From Ruminococcus sp. YRD2003 (GTDB taxonomy: Bacteria > Bacillota > Clostridia > Oscillospirales > Ruminococcaceae): DNA of 64,000 bases. Positions within the stretch are counted from its first letter, which is position 1, and every line of letters starts with the position of its first letter. Shown here piece after piece: positions 8,919-16,703 of this stretch. Made by a program: the position numbers and the translations under genes. The notes below the pieces were generated by a model that ran no database searches, was not told the DNA's origin, and saw nothing but the letters and a program-made list of their open reading frames with translations. The stretch spans positions 62,001-126,000 of the forward strand of contig FNZT01000008.1 in assembly GCA_900109435.1 (NCBI GenBank). Reading direction: 5' to 3'.

Positions 8919-9084
8919 GTGATTTCGGTAATAAGTCCGCGTACATCGGAGAGAATGTCTGCCGGTTCAGATCGGTTAATTTGTCGTATTCGTCAAATGT
9001 GATCATGCCTCTGGCATAGAGCAATTCCGTAATAGCTTGTGCCTTGTAGTAATTGATCTCATCAATGACCTGATTTTTCTCCAT
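8893..9084 (-). CDS. Small SHOCT-like protein
   Basis: 63 aa from the ATG at 9084 (AAAGGAGC ribosome site; an in-frame GTG further upstream overlaps that site). The central segment LYARGMITFDEYDKLTDLNR resembles the SHOCT short C-terminal motif found in oligomerising or membrane-associated proteins. It precedes the recombinase operon, and the promoter of recombinase 2 lies in its last codons. Small genes of this kind commonly accompany serine recombinases in Firmicute elements and could be directionality factors; function unproven. Confidence 0.6.
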   Translation of the reverse strand: MEKNQVIDEINYYKAQAITELLYARGMITFDEYDKLTDLNRQTFSPMYADLLPKSLEKSPNQS

Positions 9085-9102
9085 AAAAACAGCTCCTTTC
9101 AC

Positions 9103-9142
9103 TATACGGACATTTAGGAGATGTTTTGATGGGGTGTTATAA
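9103..9142. repeat. Copy 1 of repeat shared with 49462-49501
   Basis: ATACGGACATT, a short variable part, then TTTGATGGGGTGTT. The same blocks in the same order and orientation occur at 49462-49501, where they form the 3' end of the sigma-like gene (minus-strand peptide KTPHQSSSVMSVL). Here the frame is closed, with only TPHQ recognisable, so this copy looks like the scar of a second sigma-like gene. Confidence 0.65.
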
Positions 9143-9176
9143 AAAAACGCCCGCCGAGATAATCCCGACGGGTGCT
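9141..9176 (-). terminator. Terminator upstream of the recombinase module
   Basis: On the minus strand the arms CGTCGGG and CGGCGGG-side sequence pair with one mismatch around an AT-rich loop and are followed by seven T. It would stop leftward prophage transcripts before the SHOCT/recombinase genes, keeping integration genes under their own promoter. Confidence 0.75.
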
Positions 9177-9186
9177 GATGTTATGC

Positions 9187-9203
9187 CTTATTCAGTTTTC
9201 TGC
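9187..9203. repeat. 17-bp repeat, endolysin-end copy left of hsp20
   Basis: CTTATTCAGTTTTCTGC matches 9923-9939 (end of the endolysin gene) with one mismatch. On the minus strand the surrounding frame reads KTVTLGRKLNKA-stop, similar to the endolysin end GKKYSGKLNKT-stop. The hsp20 cassette lies between the two copies. Confidence 0.65.
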
Positions 9204-9245
9204 CCAATGTGACAGTTTTGTCAAAAAATGAAAGCTATGTGAAAA

Positions 9246-9272
9246 TTAGCACTCTCCCCTTGACAGTGCTAA
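9246..9272 (+). promoter_or_regulatory. CIRCE operator (HrcA site)
   Basis: TTAGCACTC, a 9-bp spacer, then CAGTGCTAA. This is the CIRCE inverted repeat with a single change (C for G in the second half). It overlaps the -35 box of the hsp20 promoter, so HrcA would repress the gene until heat or folding stress. Confidence 0.88.
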
Positions 9273-9288
9273 TTTAGAGTGCTATAAT
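9260..9288 (+). promoter_or_regulatory. hsp20 promoter
   Basis: TTGACA (9260-9265), 17-bp spacer, TATAAT (9283-9288): a perfect sigma-A promoter. The leader is about 105 nt and ends in AAAAAGGAGG before the hsp20 ATG. Confidence 0.92.
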
Positions 9289-9399
9289 ATAATCAGAACA
9301 AAGGAACAGAGAAGCACCAAAGGATCCGGGTGCTGAACCCTCCGTCCCCTTGCTCGAAGCAATGGAAACAATGTGACGAGTAAAAAGGAGGACTGACCT

Positions 9400-9843
9400 A
9401 TGTTGTATCCTAGCATTTTCGGTGAAAACTTATTCGATGATTTCTTCAGATTCCCTGACTTCGGCAGAGACGTGGAGAAGAAGCTGTACGGCAAGCACGC
9501 TGCGCAGGTTATGAAGACGGATGTCCATGAGCATGACGACCACTATGAGATCGTTATCGATTTGCCGGGCTTCAAGAAAGACCAGATCAATCTTGAGCTT
9601 CAGAACGGTTATCTGACTGTCAGCGCCGCAAAGGGACTTGACAAAGACGAAAAGTCCAAGAAGGGCAAGCTGATCCGTCAGGAGCGTTATGCAGGCGCAA
9701 TGCAGAGGAGCTTCTACATCGGTGATACTGTTACCGAAGCCGATGTAAAGGCTAAATTTGAGGACGGTGTTCTTAACATCTGCGTTCCGAAGGCAGAGCC
9801 AAAGAAGCTGGAAAATCACAAGTATATTGCAATTGAGGGATAA
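9400..9843 (+). CDS. Hsp20/alpha-crystallin small heat-shock protein
   Basis: 147 aa. Residues 38-140 form an alpha-crystallin domain (MKTDVHEHDDHYEIVIDLPG; LTVSAAKG; FEDGVLNICVPK). It is an ATP-independent holdase that binds unfolding proteins in the cytoplasm. It runs against the prophage genes and has its own CIRCE-controlled promoter and its own terminator, so it is a self-contained cassette. It sits between the recombinase and lysis modules, flanked by a 17-bp repeat taken from the endolysin 3' end, which suggests insertion as cargo. A host gene left at a junction is the alternative. Confidence 0.95.
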   Translation: MLYPSIFGENLFDDFFRFPDFGRDVEKKLYGKHAAQVMKTDVHEHDDHYEIVIDLPGFKKDQINLELQNGYLTVSAAKGLDKDEKSKKGKLIRQERYAGAMQRSFYIGDTVTEADVKAKFEDGVLNICVPKAEPKKLENHKYIAIEG

Positions 9844-9874
9844 TACCTCGCTAAGATATGATTCCGAAATAATG

Positions 9875-9918
9875 CTCCCCGGAGCTGTTCGTTTTGAGCA
9901 GTTCCGGGGAGTTTTTTT
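9875..9918 (+). terminator. hsp20 terminator
   Basis: Long stem CTCCCCGGAGCTG / CAGTTCCGGGGAG (9875-9887 and 9899-9911, one bulge) followed by seven T. It ends just at the endolysin stop codon and probably also insulates the convergent lysis genes. Confidence 0.92.
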
Positions 9919-11092
9919 ACGTCTTATTCAGTTTTCCGCTGTATTTCTTGCCGTCCACAGTGACCTCAACGGTAATGCCGTCCTCCGCAGCAGGCGCAGG
10001 CGGATTCGGCTCCTTACCGTAGCCATTCAGCCCCTTTGCCTTGATGATGGTCGGGAAATCTTTGTAGCCGATGTCGAGATCGACATTGCCATTAATGCCG
10101 TCCACACTGCCTTTCTCGGAGTGCTGCCAGATACCGTATGCGCCGCTATAATTCGTCTGGTTACACCAGTGTGCCAGCCAGATCGTGTAACGGCTCTTGA
10201 TGTCGTCTGCTGTATGTGTGGTCAGCGAGGACGCAGAGCCGTACAGACCGACGAAATAGCCCGCTGCCTCTACTCTTTCAAGAAACGCCCGCATAATGGC
10301 AGACACCTTTTCCTTGCCAAGGTCAAACTGCTTTTTCTCCTCCAGATCAAAATATACTGGGAACTCGAACTGCTTTCCCTTGATGACGGACAGGAAAACA
10401 TCAGCCTCCAGTTCTGCTTCCTCCGGTGTCATCGCATAGGAATACCAGTAAGCGCCAACCGGAATGCCTGCCGCCTTAGCACCCGCATAGTTCTCCTCGA
10501 AACGGTCATCCTTCTGCGATGCCAGTCTGCCGTAACCGGCACGGAGAATAGCAAAATCAATGCCGGTCGACTTGACCTTCTGCCAGTCGATCTTGCCGTT
10601 ATGGACGCTGACGTCGATGCCCTTCATATCCTCGCCTCCGAAGTATTTATAGAAATCATCGGTCACGCTGCTGTTGCCGTGTACCTCATCACCGTACCAC
10701 TTGCCGCCGGAGCGCACATCGACGTGCGTATAGATGTAGGCGGCAGTGATATTGGCAATGCCGGTGAAGCCGGTATCCTGCGCCTTGCAGCACACCGTTC
10801 TGCTGGAAATAGGCTGTCCGTCCTGCCCGTAGCAGCAGATGTCCGCAGCCTTGCCGAGTGTATGCTGTCCCGTGCCGCTGCCCTTTACTGCCTTATCATG
10901 AGCAGCACAACGGAAGCCGCTGGTGACGATGATCTTAGAGCAGTTCAGCTTAGAAAAGAGTGCCTCCAGTTTGGTGATGAGATCATCATCGATCTGAAAA
11001 TCATGCTCTTTGCCACATTTACAGCGGAACTCCTGCGCATTGAAGTGCGGAGAAAGCTGCGTGTTATCGGTATAGCCGTACGTTTTAATCAT
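9917..11092 (-). CDS. Endolysin: M15 peptidase plus GH25 lysozyme
   Basis: 391 aa from the ATG at 11092 (AAAGGA site 8 nt upstream; earlier in-frame starts overlap the holin). Residues 1-140 are a peptidase M15 domain, with HTLGKAADI and THVDV supplying zinc ligands. Residues about 168-360 are a GH25 muramidase (KGIDVSVHNGKIDW, catalytic acids in VYFDLE). A linker rich in Pro and Ala leads to a short tail. It cleaves both the peptide and the glycan of peptidoglycan at lysis. It lies directly downstream of the holin. Two catalytic domains in one lysin is uncommon but known. Confidence 0.93.
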   Translation of the reverse strand: MIKTYGYTDNTQLSPHFNAQEFRCKCGKEHDFQIDDDLITKLEALFSKLNCSKIIVTSGFRCAAHDKAVKGSGTGQHTLGKAADICCYGQDGQPISSRTVCCKAQDTGFTGIANITAAYIYTHVDVRSGGKWYGDEVHGNSSVTDDFYKYFGGEDMKGIDVSVHNGKIDWQKVKSTGIDFAILRAGYGRLASQKDDRFEENYAGAKAAGIPVGAYWYSYAMTPEEAELEADVFLSVIKGKQFEFPVYFDLEEKKQFDLGKEKVSAIMRAFLERVEAAGYFVGLYGSASSLTTHTADDIKSRYTIWLAHWCNQTNYSGAYGIWQHSEKGSVDGINGNVDLDIGYKDFPTIIKAKGLNGYGKEPNPPAPAAEDGITVEVTVDGKKYSGKLNKT

Positions 11093-11513
11093 CGTTATCA
11101 TCCTTTCTGCCGGTCTGCTTCTGCAGCACCTCAATGGCGTTTTTCAGTGCGGGCGGATACGGAATGCCCATGAGCGATGTGTTTTCCACAATGGAAAGTA
11201 GCTCGTTCACGCAGAACGCGATGCAGACCGCATCACGCACATAGTTCGTATTGAGCAGAATATCCAGACGCACCGCCACGATAATGAGCATGAGAATGCT
11301 GCCTTTCTTCGCAAGCCCGTACCAGCCCGCCTTGCTGTTCAGCTTTCCGGTCTTGCTGTGTTTGGACTTGCCCATTGCACCGGTGATCATTCCGGTTGCA
11401 AAGTCAATGCCCATGAAGATGATGAGCGTCACCAGCGCGGAATCCCAGCCGCCGAACAGCGCTGCGATTCCGCCGCCGATTGCGCCGATCACCGTACAGA
11501 TACTTCCTTTCAT
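11085..11513 (-). CDS. Phage holin
   Basis: 142 aa from the ATG at 11513 (GGAGGTGACAAC site). Hydrophobic N-terminal segment (ICTVIGAIGGGIAALFGGW) and a second (SALVTLIIFMGIDFATGMIT), then a third near residues 75-95. The motif FATGMITGAMGKSKHSKTGK and the C-terminal cytoplasmic tail match the toxin-secretion/phage-lysis holin family. It makes holes in the membrane that let the endolysin reach the wall. Start overlaps the preceding gene (ATGA), end overlaps the endolysin start. Confidence 0.9.
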   Translation of the reverse strand: MKGSICTVIGAIGGGIAALFGGWDSALVTLIIFMGIDFATGMITGAMGKSKHSKTGKLNSKAGWYGLAKKGSILMLIIVAVRLDILLNTNYVRDAVCIAFCVNELLSIVENTSLMGIPYPPALKNAIEVLQKQTGRKDDNDD

Positions 11514-12181
11514 GTTGTCACCTCCAGTACCTTTACCGTTCTGATCATAGGGCTTGTATTGTCTGTCACCGCTTTCCATGCAAGATAATACTCGTCAGCA
11601 GATACACCGCTGCAGTCATGCAGGACGGAGATATAGTTGCCGACGGAACCGAGCCAGCCAAACGGAACGGAGATTGCCTCACCGCCGCTGAGCTTTTCGT
11701 GAATGTATCTTGCCGTTTCCGCAGGCGACATCTGCTGACTGCTCTTACGCACCAGCCACATTTCGCCTGCATCGGTCGCACCGGACTTATAGGTAAGCAG
11801 AATTCTGCTTGCAGGCGTGATGCGTACCGGGGTAATACACATCGTGTAAATGACAGCGCCCCAGTTGAAATCCGGCTGATTGTAGTAAAGCGCATAGGCA
11901 TTATCCGCACAGCAGAAATGAGGATATACATCTGCAAAGCCAGCAATACTGCGGTAGCCGTCAATATAGAAAGTGTAGATGCTCTCACCGTATGTGATAA
12001 GAGCATCATCGCCGTTGCGGAACAGCGTCACCTCCGGTCTTCCGGACGGGATCTGCAGCACCTTCGGCACGAGCGTATTCAGCTTTTCGGACTCCGATGC
12101 CTGAACACCCATTGTCACGAGATTTCTCGCAAGCTGGTCGCGCTGCACATCCAGCGCTGTCAGATAATTTGCAATGCTCAT
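11510..12181 (-). CDS. Tail/baseplate-associated protein of unknown function
   Basis: 223 aa, start with GGAGGTGACGAC site. The N-terminus (IANYLTALDVQRDQLARNLV; GVQASESEKLNTLVPKVLQI) is a helical segment common in phage tail-end proteins of Firmicutes. The rest is predicted beta-rich and contains no motif I recognise. It lies between the baseplate-upper-like gene and the holin and overlaps both neighbours by 4 bp, so it belongs to the late operon. It may be a receptor-contacting or tail-tip accessory protein. Confidence 0.6.
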   Translation of the reverse strand: MSIANYLTALDVQRDQLARNLVTMGVQASESEKLNTLVPKVLQIPSGRPEVTLFRNGDDALITYGESIYTFYIDGYRSIAGFADVYPHFCCADNAYALYYNQPDFNWGAVIYTMCITPVRITPASRILLTYKSGATDAGEMWLVRKSSQQMSPAETARYIHEKLSGGEAISVPFGWLGSVGNYISVLHDCSGVSADEYYLAWKAVTDNTSPMIRTVKVLEVTT

Positions 12182-13251
12182 GTCGTCACCTCCACAATAT
12201 CAGCCAGCGCTGACTCTACCCCGGAAAGCTCAGTCTCCACGGCAGAAAGCCTTGTGAGAATATCCGAAATGGAAGTCCTGCACCCCTGCATATCATAAAG
12301 AATCTCGGTCTTGAAACGCTCGAAAACACCCTCGTTTACACCGACACGCTCATTCAGGTTCATTGCTGCAGTGTACGCCTCTTCCCAGCGGGAAACGTGA
12401 GAATCCGTGATGCCATTCAGCGTAGAGAGGTTGTGATGTGTATGCGCCTGCCTCTCTGCACTTGCAATACCGTCAAGCATTCCCTGCGTGATGCTGTCCA
12501 GAACATCCTTGTTATTGTGTGTATGCCGCTGCGCATTCAGCGTCAGAAGCTCCTCGTTGATGGTCTGAATCTCGTACTGCGTCCTGTCCTCAAACTGCTG
12601 TAAGCCGGAAAGCTCCTGCAGAAGTTCAGGTGTAAAAGCATCCAGCGTTGCCTTGTTCGCATGAGAATGAAAATCTCCGGTTGCCGCCTCAATCTCGCGC
12701 TCGACAATAGTCGTGACCTCAGATGTTTTCGGGTATTCAGACATATCAGGTGTTTCACCCGGCTCTCCCTTGAGCGATGCCAGCCATTCCTCCTCAGTAC
12801 CGACATAGCCATGCTCCACAGCAATCTCGTAGGCGGACTTACCGTCAGCGCCGTGTCCTGCTTCCTCGATCTTCTTCAGAAGCTGCGCATACAGATCAGG
12901 CGTCGGCGGAATGGGCGGTTCATCATCACCGACGAAGCCGGAAGGACGGATATTCAGCGTAACCGGAACAGTTGTCGCTCTCACAGTCGTGTCGCTTTCG
13001 GTATCGTAGCCGAATACAGACATTTTTGCAGCGCCCACATGAAGCTCCGCAGGCAGATACAGCGATGTGCCGTCAGTGCCGAGGATGATATTATATGTCT
13101 CATCGCACTGCGTGAACTGTACGACCTTATGGAAGCGCCGCCAGTCACCATCAAACGTAAAGCGGAACTGCACATACTGGATCTGATGATCTGCCAGCAC
13201 CTCACGCTCCAGCACTTCAATGCTCTGATTCTTTACAAGGAATTTCCACAT
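12178..13251 (-). CDS. BppU-like baseplate/tail-fibre protein
   Basis: 357 aa from the ATG at 13251, which overlaps the stop of the upstream gene (TAATG). Residues 1-110 are a beta-sandwich attachment domain like BppU of lactococcal phages (MWKFLVKNQSIEVL; VTLNIRPSGFVG). A collagen-like bit (GADGKSAYEIAVEHGYVGTE; LKGEPGE) and three repeated His-rich units (HSHANKATLDAF, HTHNNKDVLDSI, HTHHNLSTLNGI) follow, typical of trimeric fibre shafts. The C-terminus is coiled coil. Likely links the baseplate to receptor-binding parts. Confidence 0.75.
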   Translation of the reverse strand: MWKFLVKNQSIEVLEREVLADHQIQYVQFRFTFDGDWRRFHKVVQFTQCDETYNIILGTDGTSLYLPAELHVGAAKMSVFGYDTESDTTVRATTVPVTLNIRPSGFVGDDEPPIPPTPDLYAQLLKKIEEAGHGADGKSAYEIAVEHGYVGTEEEWLASLKGEPGETPDMSEYPKTSEVTTIVEREIEAATGDFHSHANKATLDAFTPELLQELSGLQQFEDRTQYEIQTINEELLTLNAQRHTHNNKDVLDSITQGMLDGIASAERQAHTHHNLSTLNGITDSHVSRWEEAYTAAMNLNERVGVNEGVFERFKTEILYDMQGCRTSISDILTRLSAVETELSGVESALADIVEVTT

Positions 13252-14648
13252 TATTCTTCGCCTACCTTCCACTCGTGATTTTCATCGTCCCATTCCATAA
13301 AGCCGTCCAGACAGTTGATTCTTGTCAGATTGGTCGGGCTGATCGAACCGCCATGCGCGTCCCAGTTGCTGCGCTTTGTGACCGCTGCCCAGTCTGCAAG
13401 ACTGCCTTCATATGTGATTTCCGTAAGATCATGGCAATAATTGAAGCAGTGCGACTTGATTTCCGTCACCGTTCTGGCAAGCGTTACATTAACAAGACGA
13501 TTGCAGTTGACGAACATAAACTCGTTGATCACAGGTGCTTCATAACGTACTGTTGTCAGATTGGCACAAGCCGTAAAGACACGCTCTCCGATTGTTGTTA
13601 CGGTACTCGGAACTGTAACCGTTGTGAGCCTGTTACCCGCAAAGGCGCAATAGCCGATTTCTGTTACGCTGCTTGGAATAGTCACAGCCTTAAGTTCATG
13701 TGTAATAGTTGGCGTTGCCGCCGGATCCTGATGCGGATAAAAGGCAAAACCGCTGATTTTTATCAGCGTACCCGGAAGCGATACCGATTCAAGCTCATCG
13801 CAGTAACGGAAAGCGTACTCACCGATATCTGTGATGCCATCGGAAACAACCACATTCTTGATATCCTGATTATTGAAAAACGGCGAGTCGCTTCCGGTCG
13901 GATAAAGTGGATTATCATAATCATACATATCTCCCGTACCCTTCAGGAGCAGTTTACCGTTGGAGTACAGCGCATAGAAGATATTATCACCGCACTGCCC
14001 GACTGCAACAATATCCCCGATGTCCTCGATCTCCGCTTCCAGCTCTGCTACTCTCGCCGTCAGGTCAGCGACCATCTCGTTGTATTCATCCATTTCCGCC
14101 GTGATCTGTGCCATCTGCGCCAGCATATCCGTCACACGGCACTTACCGAGAATGCACTTGCAATAACCGCAGACGTTCTTGTCCTCACGGTAATCGTACC
14201 AGTCACGCTCCGAAAGCTCTGTCGCACCCGGATTCAGGCGCACCGCATACATGAGCAGGCGTGTCTTGTTCTCGTCAGTCGGCAGCGAAGGCAAGGACGG
14301 ATTCTCCGCAGGTGTACCGGGAGTGATTTCAAGCGATACACTGCGCACCGATTCGCCGACATCCAGCAGAATGGCAATCGCCACATAACGAGGGAGTGAT
14401 TCATCCTGATACTCGCTGAGGTCAATGATGTATCTTGCATCATTGACGAAATAATGACCGTTGATCCAAGCCTTGCCCGTGCCGAGCGTGACTTTCAGCC
14501 CGGAAGAAGCTGCCGTCAGCTTGAACATCTGCCCGTAGGTGTCGAGGATACCGTTGCAGATGATGCTGGACAGATAGGTCGTGAAGTCCTCCGCCGTGTA
14601 GGTGCGGTCAAGCCCCTTTGAATTGAAAAATCCGCTGTAAAAAGCCAT
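13251..14648 (-). CDS. Tail fibre with BspA-type leucine-rich repeats
   Basis: 465 aa from the ATG at 14648 (AAGGAGG 7 nt upstream; the ATG two codons earlier is too close). Residues 1-160 look like a phage tail-fibre attachment domain (FYSGFFNSKGLDRTYTAEDF; GKAWINGHYF). Residues about 175-215 are coiled coil. Residues about 225-440 hold LRR_5 repeats (ITDIGEYAFRYCDELESVSL; IPSSVTEIGYCAFAG). The end TYEGSLADWAAVTK is typical of bacterial BspA proteins. Probably the receptor-binding protein. The repeats resemble those of the bacterial proteins at 57104-60995, so the module may have come from a host surface protein. Confidence 0.82.
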   Translation of the reverse strand: MAFYSGFFNSKGLDRTYTAEDFTTYLSSIICNGILDTYGQMFKLTAASSGLKVTLGTGKAWINGHYFVNDARYIIDLSEYQDESLPRYVAIAILLDVGESVRSVSLEITPGTPAENPSLPSLPTDENKTRLLMYAVRLNPGATELSERDWYDYREDKNVCGYCKCILGKCRVTDMLAQMAQITAEMDEYNEMVADLTARVAELEAEIEDIGDIVAVGQCGDNIFYALYSNGKLLLKGTGDMYDYDNPLYPTGSDSPFFNNQDIKNVVVSDGITDIGEYAFRYCDELESVSLPGTLIKISGFAFYPHQDPAATPTITHELKAVTIPSSVTEIGYCAFAGNRLTTVTVPSTVTTIGERVFTACANLTTVRYEAPVINEFMFVNCNRLVNVTLARTVTEIKSHCFNYCHDLTEITYEGSLADWAAVTKRSNWDAHGGSISPTNLTRINCLDGFMEWDDENHEWKVGEE

Positions 14649-14650
14649 AT

Positions 14651-15763
14651 TCATTCCTCCTTGAAAGTCGGTGTCAGGCTGCGCCCGTTCTGGTCGTAGC
14701 CCTCAATCATGCCGATGAGCTGAATTCTCGGCTGTATCATGCCGAATCGCCGATGCTCCACGGTCACATAATCACCGACAGTATAGTCACGGTTATAGAC
14801 ATACTGCGTATTGTGGGCAGCAATCGTGGACTCCGATGCTGTTTTCGGCAGCACCAGTCGTTCCGAACCGCGAGTGCGTAGCAATTCCAGATACTTCTCC
14901 TCCGGAATTGGTATTGTTTCACCCTCGACCTGCTCTGTCTCGGAAATATCGTCCGCATCCACATACACTTCATAGCGGTCAAGGTATGTCGGCTCATCGC
15001 CGTCACAATATGTGGTGCGTTTGCGCTCATCACCTTTACCCTGACCGAAGATATATGCGAAATTCTTCTGGACGCTGCTGTCCTCCGCATAGCTGAACGA
15101 GAGCAGATTGCTGTATGCGTCGGAGAAAATAATATGCGGATTATTCTCCTGCATGATGCTGCGGTCAGTGCCTTCGGATAGGTCGAACACCATGCGGTAC
15201 TGCTCCCCGGAGGATTTCACCAGCCGGATATTCGCTGTTCCGCCGAGCTTCTCGCAGATCGTATACACCCACTGCATCAGGTTCGTGTATGAGATTTGCA
15301 GCGTAGCGGTATGCTCCCAGCAATCGCCGTTGACTGTTCCGAGGGAAAGCCCCGGAATCCTGCGATTATCAGAGAGCAGCACATTCTGCGTCACGACCTC
15401 CCGGACGATATCGCTGTATGCTTTTGCCGCTGTCACGTTATATGTCGGATGAATGATGCGCCGTTCCAGCAGGCACATGAGAAAGCGACCACGCACTGTC
15501 AGGTAGTCGCCGTTTTCAATATCTGTATTGATCAGCACGGATTCTATGATGCCGAAGTGCTGATTATCGTCATCACGACCGACGATCCTGCCAGTTTGGA
15601 AAATCTCAATGTTCTGCGGATTGGCGGCGATATACACCTCAAAGCTGCCACACTTGTAGTATTCAATATCCCAGAGCAGCGAGGAAAAGGTATCGCAGAC
15701 TGCCTCAAGCGTAATCGTGAGAGAGTCCTCAGCAGCTTCCATTTTATAAACTTCAATCTGCAT
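14651..15763 (-). CDS. Gp37-like tail protein (ReqiPepy6 type)
   Basis: 370 aa from the ATG at 15763 (GGGGGTG site). The sequence VYKMEAAEDSLTITLEAVCD, YKCGSFEVYIAANPQNIEIF and GRIVGRDDDNQHFGIIESV fit the Siphovirus ReqiPepy6 Gp37-like family. Members replace the tail-associated (Tal/gp27-like) hub protein in many Firmicute siphophages. The C-terminus (DYTVGDYVTVEHRRFGMIQP) is the usual end of this family. It follows Dit by 1 bp and precedes the fibre genes, as expected for a baseplate hub. Confidence 0.82.
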   Translation of the reverse strand: MQIEVYKMEAAEDSLTITLEAVCDTFSSLLWDIEYYKCGSFEVYIAANPQNIEIFQTGRIVGRDDDNQHFGIIESVLINTDIENGDYLTVRGRFLMCLLERRIIHPTYNVTAAKAYSDIVREVVTQNVLLSDNRRIPGLSLGTVNGDCWEHTATLQISYTNLMQWVYTICEKLGGTANIRLVKSSGEQYRMVFDLSEGTDRSIMQENNPHIIFSDAYSNLLSFSYAEDSSVQKNFAYIFGQGKGDERKRTTYCDGDEPTYLDRYEVYVDADDISETEQVEGETIPIPEEKYLELLRTRGSERLVLPKTASESTIAAHNTQYVYNRDYTVGDYVTVEHRRFGMIQPRIQLIGMIEGYDQNGRSLTPTFKEE

Positions 15764-15764
15764 A

Positions 15765-16622
15765 TTACACCCCCAGATACGCATTCGTGTGGACGATGGT
15801 GACTTTCAGGTTTTGCAGTCCCGTTCCACGCAGATAAAAACGGTTTCTGCCTTCCCGCAGCGTCAACCATGTTGAGCCGGAAACAAGCCGGTTGATAATA
15901 TTGGTTTTCACGCCGCCACGGTCGAGCGTGACGGTCTTGTTGCCCGTCTTGGTCGTAACTGTGATAATATCGCCCGCGAGAATGTCACCGGTGATTTGCA
16001 GATACTCGTCCGTGTCTGCATTATACAGCGTAGGAGAACGAGCATCCTCCAGCGCTTCAATGACCAGCGTGAAGCCGATCTCGTCGCCGTCATTGACAAT
16101 GGTCATCATGTTCTGCGTGTTATATTTACCGAGGATAAACGGCTCCGGATTGCTCTCTGTCGGAAACGGGAATGTGAAAGCGCCGGTGATCTGCGAATAG
16201 TAAGCCATGACCGAGGTCGTGGAATACCAATAAATATCCGGGCAGAGAATAGAAATCTGCCCGGTTGTAAGCTGTTCAAAGTTCTGCACCTCGCAGGACT
16301 CCACATAGCCCTCCGCAAATACATCAATGCCTGCGGTCGCGTAGTAAATCTTGATGTAGCGGGAGGGCTTCACCACCTTGTAAAGCTGATGCCTGCGGAC
16401 TTCCACCCCCACTCCGCGCATCTCGAAGGAAATGACAACATTCCGCTTCTCAATGAAGGCATTGTTCAGGTAGCTACCGTCCATGCCCGCATAGCTGGAG
16501 GTGCTGATCGTGCCGGTGGGAGGATTCAGTCCTTCCACCTTCGATGTCATATACTGATTCGCCGTAGCGGTCATGTCAACACGATCGCCGTTGGCGTTTT
16601 CAAGGATAAGTTTAAAAAACAT
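15765..16622 (-). CDS. Distal tail protein (Dit)
   Basis: 285 aa. N-terminal LILENANGDRVDMTATANQY and SYAGMDGSYLNNAFIEKRNV match siphovirus Dit/tail-component proteins. The C-terminal half is a galectin-like beta sandwich (GNKTVTLDRGGVKTNIINRL; LREGRNRFYLRGTG). It forms the hexameric ring joining tail tube and baseplate. In most siphophages it directly follows the tape measure; here a plus-strand gene at 16704-17282 has been placed between them. Confidence 0.88.
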   Translation of the reverse strand: MFFKLILENANGDRVDMTATANQYMTSKVEGLNPPTGTISTSSYAGMDGSYLNNAFIEKRNVVISFEMRGVGVEVRRHQLYKVVKPSRYIKIYYATAGIDVFAEGYVESCEVQNFEQLTTGQISILCPDIYWYSTTSVMAYYSQITGAFTFPFPTESNPEPFILGKYNTQNMMTIVNDGDEIGFTLVIEALEDARSPTLYNADTDEYLQITGDILAGDIITVTTKTGNKTVTLDRGGVKTNIINRLVSGSTWLTLREGRNRFYLRGTGLQNLKVTIVHTNAYLGV

Positions 16623-16632
16623 GGTTGCACCC

Positions 16633-16662
16633 CTTGTTTTTTCTTGTCGAATTATGGTATAA
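16633..16662 (+). promoter_or_regulatory. Promoter of plus-strand gene 16704
   Basis: A TTGTTT-type -35 near 16633, spacer of about 18 bp, TATAAT just before the leader of the gene at 16704. It reads against the late operon, giving this gene independent expression in the lysogen. Confidence 0.6.
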
Positions 16663-16703
16663 TTACATAAATATTATTCTTCATTTAAAGAAAGGGAATT
16701 TAT

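Noticed and set aside
9758..11173. 471-codon plus-strand frame over the endolysin
   Set aside because: It begins inside hsp20 in another frame, crosses the hsp20 terminator and mirrors the endolysin.
12661..14399. Long plus-strand open frames under the tail genes (12661-13278, 13275-14399)
   Set aside because: Antisense to well-supported tail proteins, no promoter, compositions typical of reversed GC-rich codons.
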